In this document: in pieces, positions 1 to 11,200 of the stretch | Numbering within the stretch: position 1 is the stretch's first letter | Layout of the letters: the number at the start of each line of letters is the position of its first letter | Assembly: GCF_947507565.1 (NCBI RefSeq) | Contig: NC_089187.1 | Span: forward strand, 1,612,001 to 1,676,000 | Direction of reading: 5' to 3' | Length of the DNA: 64,000 bases | Source of the DNA: Oscarella lobularis | Taxonomy: Eukaryota; Porifera; Homoscleromorpha; Homosclerophorida; Oscarellidae | Notes under the pieces: model-generated | What the model saw: the letters and a program-made list of their open reading frames with translations, nothing else | The model's database searches: none | What the model was told of the DNA's origin: nothing | Position numbers and translations under genes: made by a program

Positions 1-493
1 CTAGTTTCGATCCACGTCGACGACACCAGCAAATACGCCGAGAAATCGGCGTAAGTTAGCTAAAATATGGAAGTTACTTTTTCATTCAGACTTATGTTTA
101 GGTTAGCGTTATCTTACTCCCGGAGGTGGTTTCTGAGACGGGTCAATAACACCAGACGGAAGAGAAGAACCTTCAAATATTAATTCAAACACTTCCACGT
201 CTGTTCCGTCGGAAAAGGCATTTGCCGAAATTTCAAGAACACCCGTCGTCCGACCGGGACCCCCTTCTTCCCGCGGCTCCGTCTTCTCAGGCGGCGGAAA
301 AGGTGGCTGTTGGAGATTAATACTGATGTCGTTCGTATACAAAGACACAGGCAAACCGTCGTCGATAACGGCCGCATTTTTGTCGCTGATTACGACGCCG
401 TCGCTCGACCTACTCGAAGTCAGTTGAGCACCGTTTGTGACGACAAGCTCCACGTGATAACTTTGGTCATATGTCAGCGTCACATTATTGAAT
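1..493 (-). CDS. Gene A, continuation beyond the transposon, running off the left edge
   Basis: The last repeat of gene A resumes on the far side of the inserted element. Removing 494-2255 and one copy of the 7-bp duplication joins ...WIFN to NVTLTYDQ in frame, and the paralogue at 34510-35377 has exactly this junction uninterrupted. The exon then ends at 118 (GGA|GTAAGA), a 58-bp intron follows, and the next exon begins at 59 after TTTTAG with the frame [14 protein letters not shown], continuing past base 1. The same donor and acceptor exist in the paralogue at 35377/35435. The missing remainder can be predicted from that copy: Calx-beta-like, cadherin, EGF and further domains. In the assembled allele this part is separated from the start codon by stops within the element. 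Confidence 0.7.
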
Positions 494-573
494 CATAGAT
501 AGAGGAGAAGGGGGGATTGGAAGCTCCCGTCGTCACGTGACAAGTGCTTGACTCTAGGCGCGACTCATTCTAG

Positions 574-1626
574 ATGGAGGTAGTTAGGGATGCTTTTCGC
601 GGTCTTCTTCAGTCGGAAATCAGTTCAACTTTGTCGCCTCGCCATCAGCAGGTGCAGAAGGATCTTCGATTTCTTCTCGCATCGTCTGAGAGCGAAGTCT
701 TCGAATTATTCGCCGAGAAGCTTACAGGCGAACTTGCTCAACGTCTCCCTGCTCTAAAAAAAGGATCAAGACAGTCTTCGATTTGCGAGCAAGCTCAAGT
801 AGCCTTTTATAAGTCCTCTTTGGCGGAGCTGAGCGATTCGTGGGCGTGCCTATACTTCTCTCTTGGCTTACCCTTCAGCGATCCTCTCTTGTCGCAATGT
901 GTAAACAGGCGGATATTTGAGAGCCTGCTTCAACTTCACATCCAGCATCTGATCACTTCAAGCGGAAGCAATGCCAGCAGGATGGAAGAGAAGGAGATGG
1001 AGCACCAGCAAGAGCCACTGAAACGACCTGTCCTCTCCGTAGATGAAGAGAACGCTCTACGATTTGCTTGTGGATTTATTCCCTTCAAGCTCATTGGGAA
1101 GCACGCAAAGAAAAAGGATGCCAAGAGCCAATGTATTGTTCGATGTCTTAAAGCTCTTAGTCAGAAAAGTGACAGTGAGTTATTGGTTGAGGAGGCAGAA
1201 GATTATGAATGCTACACAACTGTGTGGCTTCAGAAGATAAACAAAGGAGGGCTTTTTCAAGTCAATGACGCAGCCTACAACCTATTTCGGAGCGTGGAGG
1301 AAGTCGTACGAACACGTCTTCCTAGGCGAGTGATGGGCGGCGATGAGGTCGACGTTGTTAGCAGTGTCTGCGACAACGAGGAAGTCAATCGGCAGTGGGA
1401 AAGCTTGTCAGCGCATTTCGACGATCCAAATCAGCGATCCGTCCTTTTGAGAGAAATCGTCCAGCTGTGGGTTAACGCCAGAGGGTTTTCCCTAGCAGCA
1501 TCGTGGCTTGAGCAATATAAAGCGGCTAAACACTGTCTACTACAAAAGACTTCTTATTCGACACCTTGCTGTATTCTCTTTTCGACGCGTCAGAGAAAGA
1601 CGTCGCGGCATTGCCTAGAAGAATAG
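574..1626 (+). CDS. Transposon-borne uncharacterized protein (350 aa)
   Basis: This is the only long ORF in the 1.76-kb element. Its start lies 33 bp inside the left TIR. No DDE motif pattern, THAP zinc finger or other named domain could be recognised. Visible conserved-looking stretches are ALRFACGFIPFKL (about residues 163-175), GGLFQVNDAAYNLFRSVEE (about 225-243), then NRQWESLSAHF and VLLREIVQLWVNARGFSLAA (about 275-312). They resemble a protein family often found in repeat-rich cnidarian and sponge gene sets that I associate with DNA transposons; that is memory-based and not verified. The C-terminus after ASWLEQYKAAKH changes character (SYSTPCCILFS), so the last ~25 residues may follow a frameshift or a lost splice. 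The element may be a deletion derivative that lost a separate transposase. Confidence 0.55.
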   Translation: MEVVRDAFRGLLQSEISSTLSPRHQQVQKDLRFLLASSESEVFELFAEKLTGELAQRLPALKKGSRQSSICEQAQVAFYKSSLAELSDSWACLYFSLGLPFSDPLLSQCVNRRIFESLLQLHIQHLITSSGSNASRMEEKEMEHQQEPLKRPVLSVDEENALRFACGFIPFKLIGKHAKKKDAKSQCIVRCLKALSQKSDSELLVEEAEDYECYTTVWLQKINKGGLFQVNDAAYNLFRSVEEVVRTRLPRRVMGGDEVDVVSSVCDNEEVNRQWESLSAHFDDPNQRSVLLREIVQLWVNARGFSLAASWLEQYKAAKHCLLQKTSYSTPCCILFSTRQRKTSRHCLEE

Positions 1627-2207
1627 CATTCTATTATCAAGTACTGTAGTCGAAATGCTGCGGGTTCTATGCAAAGGCGCTCCCCCATGCACAAAAGGAA
1701 GTCTCTGTGTTTGGCACGCGATTGTGCAGCTGCCCGATGGCTTAGCACCAAACTCGGCTGTTTCTGCTATACAAAAAAGACCACACTTTTAGTTGCAATA
1801 GCCTGCAAGCAGCTGCAAACTAGCATTCGCTCGTAATCGGTACGATAACGCGAGTGGCGGAGAGTTGCGAAATCGCTGCAAACTAGGGACGGAGCTCTCG
1901 CTACGGTCTAACCACATTCATTGTGCTTTTCTATATCATTTTCAAACCCTACTCGACACAAGAGATCGGTAGAAAGTCGTTAGGAAAGCCAGTCGCTGGT
2001 ACGAAACGGTATCGGCGCTAAATTCGCGTAGTCGCTCAGTAACGCCGTATTTTATTACACTAACATACTTTCTCACGCAAATCCAAACACAAATTAACGC
2101 AGAAAAAGTGCTTTTGAGTCAGCGTGGGGCTGATTTCCGCGCCTTCACGACGATTATCCGGGACAAAAGTGAGTCACGCATGGGGTCAGAGAAGTCTGCA
2201 TAAAAAA
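1627..2207. other. Non-coding interior of the gene A transposon
   Basis: Between the ORF stop and the right TIR I see no ORF of note and no clear polyadenylation block. It may be the remnant of a longer coding part of the element. Confidence 0.4.
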
Positions 2208-2255
2208 GTCACGTGACGACGGGAGCTTCCAATCCCCCCTTCTCCTCTATCTATG

Positions 2256-5200
2256 ATTGAATATCCACTCGGTCTGATTACCGGCGGCGGCGCGGAAATT
2301 TCCCGGAACGACGACGACGTTGTACTCATATATGCCGCTCTCAAAGTCGTCGGCAGCCCAGTTCGCCTTGAGATACGTCGTCGCCATTTGAAAATCCAAG
2401 TCAACTGATCCGCTGTCGCCTTCGCGCACGAAACCGATCACAGGTGGCGTCAAGTCGATCAGAAGGCCAAGAGACGAGTTGGACGAATTGCGAAGGGCCC
2501 AATTAACGGCGACGACCGTGGAGAAATAAGTCACTCCGTCGACAAACTTTCCAATGCACGCGTCACAGACGACTTGAGTGACGTTGCCGGCGACTTCTTT
2601 CATGGGCGACATGTCGCACTCGCCCGGCGACGACCCGACGCACCAAAGATACGCCATAATTTCGGACTCTGTGTCGTAGAAACTGCTCCAGCTCACGACG
2701 AGGACATAATCGGTCGAGCCGGCGTACACGATGTCCGACTGATTATCGCCGTTGTGAACGAGACCAACGACGGGCGGCGTAAAATCTACGACAATTCGTT
2801 GAGATGAGACGGTCGTCTCTTTGTCGGCTTCGTTCGTAGCGGCCACTTCGATCGTGTACTTGGCGCCGCTTTCGAGATCAAGACGCGGCGATACAACGTC
2901 GATCGTCGCCTGATGGACAAAAAAACAATGAGTTTCAAAGCAGCGCGTGCAGTCGTCGTGACCACCGCCCGAGCTACGCTTGTTGTCGCACGGATAGCAT
3001 TCGAGCACGAAGGAATCGACGCTCTTGCGATTTCGCTCGTTGCCTGCGTTGCAATAGGCGGCGAGATGCATACGCAGATGATCATCGTTAGCGTCCGGCG
3101 AGCCAAAGGCGATCATTTCGTCCTTGATGCTAACCGTATGGGGAAGATAGTCGGATGTCAGTTCAACGCCGCCTATTTGCTGACAGCCTCCGACGTTTAC
3201 GAATGAATTCTGAAATAGAGTGACGTAAAGGTGATTAGATCCGATGGTGAGCACTTGAGTGTCATTTGAAAAGGAATATTGGTCTACTTCCATGAAGTTG
3301 AGAAGAGGACTCTCTAGCTGAACGGTTTCGCAGATGAGCCCAAAGTCGAAGGAGTAAAACGCGATGCTTCGACTTCCGTGCAAGACAACAATCACGTTAG
3401 TCTTAGGAAGCAATTTCGCCGATAGAATATCTCCCAGATCGCGGTCGGCGATACTAGAACACTGGTCGTTCATTTGGCAATTGAACAAAGATAAAGTCGC
3501 ACTATCTTTGAAGAGGACGTTGCCAAACTCGTCCGAGGACATTTCGAAGCCGCACGTGCTGGATTTAGTGACTAGCGTCTGCAAGAAAGTCCACGTCAAT
3601 TCCAAGCCGTTACCCGAAGGGCTCATAACGCCAAATACCACATAGTCCTTGTCACCGCAGTGAACGTTAACCGCTGCACTCGCCCAGCTATTTTCCAAGG
3701 ACACGACACTGCAAAACGTTCCGGTCGTCGCGCCGCTCAACAGCACCGATTGACAGACATTCTCGACCGTAACGTAACCTTTCATGCTCACGTCGAATTC
3801 TCCAGATGAGTCAACGAGAAGAAAACGATCGCTGTAAACTATCGCAACCGTTTCGTCACCCGAGACATAAAGGCGAGGCGCGTCGGTCGAAGTGGAGTTG
3901 GTCAAAAACGTCCGTTTCTGCGACGTGTCCGATATTTTCATGAACGCTAGGGAACGAGCGTCGGCGAGCGCCATTCGTCTTGAAGAAATCAATTTTGATG
4001 TCGATTTGACGTCAAAATTGAGGAGCTTGTAAGACATGTGAGGAGTGACGTAGGAGACGGGCAGCGCACCAATTTCGCGGCAGCAGGGCGAACGCGGCGA
4101 AACGAACTTGCCAATGTCCGTCGAATTCATTATTTCCACCATGACCGTGCTATTGTTTTCCGTCCCATTGCCCTGCGACGCATTCTCCCTCAAAACGGTG
4201 AATTCAAAGTGAGTCGAAGGCGTCAGAATATTCGACGAATCGTTCGACGAATAGTTCGACGGGCAGAGAACGCGTGCCGGCTCGTCGAGCTCGATAGTGC
4301 CCGAAAGCTGATAGAGATCGCGCGAGGCTCGACGTGAATCGACGGCGAAACACAAATCGTTCGGAACGTATCGGAACCCGTCCGAAGTCACCGTAACGGT
4401 GAGTCCCGCGCCGTTGTGCCCCATCACGGCGACCGTGTATCGATAGCCCGGCTTCATTCCGCCGTCTACGGCAATTGTGAAATTGTGAAACTCGGTTAAA
4501 TTCACCATCGTCGCGACGACGACGCCTAGCGACCACGAATTCGTCGACTCGTCGAACGAGTGCTCGAAAACGGCGTAACTGTATCCAGCTATACCGCTTT
4601 CGGGATCGATGAAGCCGGTCCAGTATGCGGAAACGAGACTTTGCGTGGCAAAATAGTCTTTGTCGTTTCCGTCGTCAGGACGACCATCGTAAACGATTCC
4701 GCCAAGCGGTCTCGTTAAGTCGACCGTGACACCGTCGGATTGCACTTCGGTTTCGAGGCCGGCTCTGTTGATCGCCTTGACGATCGACACGACGTGCGTT
4801 CCCGACGGAAGTACGTGGCCGGAAGCAATGGCGTGCATCGATAGGCCAACGTTTCGCTCGCTGATATACGTCATATGGTAATACGTCATGTTGACATTCG
4901 CTTTCCACGTGTAATATTCGACGTCGCTTTCTTCGTCAACAAAATCTGTCCAGCTGACGGAAAAGACGGTGGGACTCGTCTGATAATTGATGTCCGCAAA
5001 ATCGATGGCGTCGTAGACTTCGCCCGCAGAAGGAGGCGTTAGATCGATCAGTACCCCGTTTGAACGCGAAGGCACGCTCGTCAGATTAACGCGATTGACG
5101 GCATACACGGTCACGGTATATCTAGATCCGTGTAGCAAATGAACCCCGTAAAAGTCGACGTATAAATTCTTCGAATCGGCTCTTTGGCACCCCAAAGTTG

Positions 5201-8200
5201 TGTTTGCATTATCGTATCCGTAGCAGGCCTCATAATCTCGGATACCGCTTTGGGGATCCAAAAAGCCCATCCAATGAGCGGATAAATGCGTAGAGTTCGA
5301 CTGAAAGTTCACGTCCTTTTCTACGCCTGTGCCATCGGCAACTTGACCCGTTTCGGGCATCGATCGATCGACAATGATGTGTGTTTTAGTCTTGACTTGC
5401 GAATGGAGTCCCACCAAATTGTAGGCGCGAACTTTGGCCTTATAGGGGAGCCCGACAACAAGACCGGTTCCTTCTAACGAAACGTCACTCAAGAGTCCAG
5501 TGCTGATGAAGTCCTCGGTCGTCTTTCCCAACTTTCCTGTTACCATGAGAGCAAAACTGTAGTGAGAAAGACTCGTTTCGTTCTCGTAGAATCCTACCCA
5601 CGACAGCGCCAAACTGGCGACGTCCGAAAGATAACTTGGAGCCGGATGACCGGACAAAGTAAAGCGAGCCGAGCCGACTGTCGGCGGCGTCGTGTCCACG
5701 ATATACCCATTGGAGTGCGCTGTCGTTGTCATTCCGGCGCTATTTGCACAGGCGACGCTAACGAAAACGTGCCAACCAGAGGGGATGGAGTGTCCAGTGG
5801 ACGATGCTCGGGTAGAGAGTTCTATACCAGTCCGAGGAACGATGTTCGAATGGTACTTCCTACTTCCTGCCCACCACGAACAATTGCTAATCGGACTGAG
5901 ATCGTCGAATTGATCCCAACTTGCCAAAACGGTGGAACTGCTGTTCGAATAGTCGATGTCCGGTCGCGTCGCGCCGTCCAAGACGGGGCCTGCGACGGGC
6001 GGCGTGACGTCGACGACGACGCCGCTCGAGCACACGGGACGGCTCAAACCGGCTCTGTTAACGGCGTAAACGGTCGCGAAATAGGTGCGACCGTGTTCGA
6101 GTTTAAGCCCCCCGACTGTCGTCTTCAGCGTGGCGTTGGACACATCGTGGCACGCGCGGACGTCGTGGCCGAAAGGGCTGCTTCCAATACAGTGAGAGTA
6201 GCGGCTTACCGACGACTCGGGATCGTAAAAATCGGACCAATGAAACGACATTCGCGACGTGGACGACTGATATTGCCTGTCCCGTGAGCCGTTGCCGTCA
6301 ATAACCACGCCGCCTTCAGGCGGCGAATCGTCAAATACTGTGCATTGAGATCGAGCCGCCGAAGCAAGACCGGCTCCGTTCTTCACGCTAACTTCCGCGT
6401 AGTAGCACGCGCCCAGAGCAACGGCGAGACTCGTGCTAACAGACGTCGCGTTGCGGACGACGACGTTGGTTACTGCACATGAATGGTTTGCACAGAACGA
6501 CCACGTCGTCGACTCGATGCCCGATTCTTTGTCGCCGTCAACGCTCCAGAAGAATGTAATCGTTCCCGTCCACGCTTCGTAGGGTCCGTAAACGTCGCCT
6601 CGTCTTCCAAGGCGAACGACATCGATCACAGGCGCCGTGTCGTCGACCGTAAAGCCGCTCGACGCAACAAGAAACGTCTCGCCAAATCGATTGGTGGCTT
6701 CTACCAAATTGTAGAAGACTTTGCCGGGCTCGAGACGAATTCCCGCCGCGAAAGCGCTCGTTCGACGTCCTACGTCAGCAAACGGCAAGACGTCGGCGTC
6801 GTGAGGCGTCGTGCCAACGCCCCAGCGATAATCGACGATACTACCGCTAAAACCGAACCAGTTCGACGACACAGAAGTCGTCGACGCCTGGTAAGACCGC
6901 CCAAACTGCTCGGATCCATCCACGACGGTGCGGCAGTCGCGGGGCGCCGTCGAATAAAATTTCAAAGAGCTGGAAATAAGGATCGACTCGAGTAAGACGC
7001 CGTTCGTCGCTGTTAGAGAGGCGTAGTAAGTTTCGTTTCGATCGAGACGAAGTCGTAGAGAAATTTCGGACGACGTCGTCGGCGTAACGGAAATCGTCTC
7101 GTCGCACGCTTTGGTTTGCGTTCGCAGGACGCAGAGACGCAGTGAATGCACGAAGCTCTCGCGATCGAGAATAGGCTCCCATTTGAGACTGACACTCATT
7201 CGTTGACTCGATTCCTCGGTGTTTTCGGCAACGAAGAGAAGTTTTCCTTTCGCTTCTGGTGGCGTCGAGTCGAAAACGACGCATTTGGATTCGCTTTGAG
7301 TTAAGAGGCCGGCATTATTGTGCGCTACGACGCGAGCAACGTAGCATCGGCCGTCTAAAAGACCGTCGATACCGTTCTTCGTCACTTCCGTAAACTTGCG
7401 CACGTTTTCCAAGGACACAGCGCACTCGTCGACGTCCTCGAGGCATAGAGACCATTCGTAAAAGTCAATACGGCTCTCATTGTCGTAGAAATCACTCCAG
7501 CGAACAACAAACGGGTCCAGAGAGCTGACGAGTTTTCCTCCCGCCACTTCGATTCGTCCAGCGACGGGAGCCGAGCGATCTACGACAATTTCATCCGACG
7601 ACGCGTGCCCGACTAGACCGACGCTATTGATCGCCGTAACGGTGACGTAGCTTTTGTTTCCCGGCGTGAAAATGTTCGAATCGACGTCGTAGTAGAGCGT
7701 GAGCCCGACATAAGTCGAAGGTAAGATATCGCATTTGGATACGCTCCCACCGACGCATACGTAATACTCCACAATACTCGTCTCGTTGTCAATAAAAGAG
7801 TCCCAAGTGACGTGAAGGCTTCCGATGTCCGTGTAGTAGCGAAGGCCTATAGAGTAAACGCTGCCTTGATTCAAGACTACTGGCATGGTAACTTCGCTCT
7901 GTCCGACGACTTCGGTTTGATCGTCGCCTTCGACGGGAGGCGGCGATACGACGACGACGTATTGACTTACGCCGCTCTGGACGTCGCTAATAAGCCAGTT
8001 AGCGGAAATGTCAACTACCGTTGCCTGATACTCGGCATCGAGTCCAACGTCCAAGCCATCGTAGACGTAATTGACGGTAGGCGGACTAGTATCAACCAGA
8101 AACCCATCCGTCACGTACACCGAGCGAAGACCGACTTCATTGATCAGAACGAGAGCGGAATAGAACTTGATTCCGTCTGGAAGCACGATAGTGTTCGTGC

Positions 8201-11200
8201 TCCCTTCAAATGCGTACGCGTCGACGGACACAGCGAAAACGCTGTCGTCGTACCGATACACGCCCATAGTCCAACTCGCATTCACGATGCGAGTGACGTC
8301 CTCGAAGCAATTCCAGTTCACGGCGGCGAAGCGCGGCGTCGTCTCGAAGTCGACGTCGCCGTTTGGCCCGTCGCCGATATGCGAGCAAACTGGAGGCGTC
8401 GCGTCGATTTGTACACCGTCCGACGCAAACGTCGTCGTTAGTCCGGCAGAATTGACGACGCGAACGACGGCATAGTAGGTAGAACTCTGATTCAACGCGA
8501 CATTTTGATATCTGCCCATCAGAAGATTTCCAAAGCTTTGGAACGGATAAGCGAACGCTTCCCCCGCTGAGTCGATCGCTATTCCTAGCAGGTATTCTTC
8601 GACTGCTGTTCCTTCGTCGTAGCATGGATCCCAGCGTGCGACAAATACGTCGCTCAGCGACGTGATATCCGCTTCGCCCGATTCCCCGTCGTAAACGCTT
8701 CCGGAGCAGATCGGCGGCGACGTTACGACGACAAATCCGTTCGAAGTGGAAACGGAGGAATAGCCGACGAAGTCAATCGCCTTCACATTACAAACGTAGA
8801 CGTGCTTCCCGGACAGCAAGTCGAGATCCCTGATAATTGCCCTATCGGCAAGTCGCGACACGTTTACGTATGACATCGGATCGGCGGCTTCTTTTTCACT
8901 GACGCCGACGAGGAGTTCCGCGATTCCGGACTCGCAATCGTCGATCCACCGCCACAGGCACCACGCGGTCGTACCCGTCGTTTGGTAGTCGATGTCGTAA
9001 GTGTTCCAGCCGTCCTGAACGTATCCTTCGGACGGCGGTCGATAGTCAACTAAAAATCCGTCCGTCGTGAGGACAGTTCGAAGGCCGGCTGAGTTGGTGA
9101 TTCGTACCGTCGCATAGTAGGAGTGGCCCAGGGACAGGCTAGACAAGCGATGATGAGTCGAGTTGGTGCCCGTGGGCGAGGTGAAGTCGAGCAAATCGGT
9201 TCCACCGCTATAAGAACCGATCGCCCAGTCTCGAGCGACAATTTCGGTCACGTCTTCGTGAGCGAACCAGCTCACACCCAACGCGACGTCGGGTTTTTCT
9301 AGATAGTCGATATCTCTCCTGTTCGGACCATCGTAGTCGTACTCAATCAGGTCTTCAAGGAAAGGATACGTCGTGTCTACCACGGTTCCGTTCGACGTCG
9401 CTTCGGTGCGTCGACCCGCAAAATTGTACGCTCTAACGACAAAACGATAAAACCCGCCTTGCCTACCGTGAATGACTCGTCCCATGGAATAGAAAGTCGG
9501 CGCCGCGTACTGCCACGACGCCATTTCGACGCCGTTCTTATCGATAACGCTCGTTTCGACGTAGCTAACGCCGCTTTCTTTGTCAAAAAACTCTAGATCG
9601 GCGCACGGTCTCTTGGGAGGCCGAAAGGGCTGATTGGGCGGCCAAAAATCGACCGTCTCGTACGACTGACAAACTTTAAAATTGCCGAACGCCGAGGTTC
9701 TTTCGGTCCACGCGTCGATGTCGACGCCGAAATTCTGACCGTCGTATAGCGCGCCTCCGCGCGGCGACGTGGCGTCGACAAGAACGCCATCGGTTTCGAT
9801 TGTCGTGCTCAATCCGGCGGCATTTTGGGCTCGTACGACAACGCGATAAATCGCTCCGTTTTGCAAAGCGAGACGAGAAAAACAGACTGTTGACTTTAGC
9901 ATCACGTCGAGCTCCTCTTGCACCATCGTGCCGTTGTAGCCGTAAACGGAAACGTAGTAGTTCTCAACAGGACTTTCCATATCGACGAAGGCGTTCTTCC
10001 ATCGCGCGCAAATTTCCTCGTCCGACGCCTGAAAATCGACGTCGGGAGAGTGAACGTCGTTGTCGCCGTCGCCATCGCGCAAGTATATGGCCCCGACGCT
10101 GGGCGGCGTTTCGTCCACCAATATCCCATCCGACCAAAATGTTGTAATCAAACCGGCCTTATTCACCGCGCGTCCCGTCACGAAATACCGCGTAGCGTGC
10201 CAGAAGGGAAAAGGCGGAAATATCACCCGCGTCGTACCGTTCGGTCCGAAGCCGACGTCTTCAAACGGCAGCACGCGCGTGCCGCCTTTGTACGTTCCGA
10301 TTGCCGCTTGAACGGCGGCGATTCCACTTTCGGGATCTCGACACGTCCACGACGCTCCGAAGTGAGTCAGATTCGCCGAAAAGTCGGCGTCGCCATCGAC
10401 ACCTGAATTTAGATCCTCGATTTCCGAACAGACGGGATTCGTTATGTCGACCATCATTCCGTCGGATAAATATTGACTACTCAGACCGGCTCGGTTAAAC
10501 GCGACAACAACGGCGACGTACGTCTCCTTCGCCGTCAAAAGAAGACCGTCCTTGTACGCGAAGAAATGCTTGACGCGCTCGGCTTCGAATTTCCTGCGGC
10601 CGAACGAATCGGCGATGGTCCAATGAAAATAGTCCATTCCGCTTTCGACGTCGTAAATTCCCAACCAGCAGGCCTTAAAACTTTCCTGCGCAAGTTGGTA
10701 ATCGTAGTCGGCGACGCAATCGTACGAACCGTCCTTGACGGGAGTGACGGAACTGTCGACGAGAGGTTTCGTGTGATCGATGAGGACGCCGTCGGTCGAC
10801 GTAATTCCCTCGACGCTGACCGAATTGATTGTTCGCAAAGACACGTAATACGTCGTGTTGTGCTTCAAGACGAGATTGCTGTTCGTAAGATACTGCGTCT
10901 GGAGAATGTCCGTGAAGGGTTGAAGCTCTTCGCCGCCTTTTTTTGTTCCAATGGCCCACTTGGCCACCGCAACGTCCGACTCCTCATCAACAATATCGTC
11001 ATACGTCGCTCGAATCGCGTTATAGCTGCAATCGTAGTCGATATCCAGCGTTTCGTTTCCGTCGCGAAATTTTACGACTTCAGCCGGTAACAGGTCGACT
11101 AAAAACGGTTCGGCGGTAACGGACGACGTCAGGCCGGCGGAATTGTGACACGTCACAGTGACAGCGACGTGAGATCCGTGCGACCAACGCATATCGCCGA

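Larger units (their letters stand above)
494..2255. mobile_element. 1762-bp DNA transposon with 48-bp perfect TIRs and 7-bp TSD, inserted in gene A
   Basis: The termini 494-541 and 2208-2255 are a perfect 48-bp inverted repeat starting CATAGATAGAGGAGAAGGGG and ending ...CACGTGAC. They are flanked by the direct repeat ATTGAAT (487-493 and 2256-2262). The paralogous exon at 34510-35377 lacks the element and has ATTCGAT at that point, so it serves as an empty site. One ORF (574-1626, plus) lies inside; 1627-2207 shows no further long ORF. TIR ends CA...TG with a 7-bp duplication do not fit the usual 8-bp hAT pattern and could fit a P-like superfamily, but I cannot assign it. The element belongs with the shorter one at 22612-23545, which shares its first bases and the CACGTGA motif. 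Confidence 0.9.

Noticed and set aside
5562-6287. Plus-strand frame of 241 codons opposite gene A, and similar frames at 11145-12152, 9918-10406, 10473-11090 and 14322-14921
   Set aside because: They lie antisense to the gene A repeats, are arginine-rich, have no domain, and arise because the biased GAC/GTC/TCG codon use leaves other frames open.
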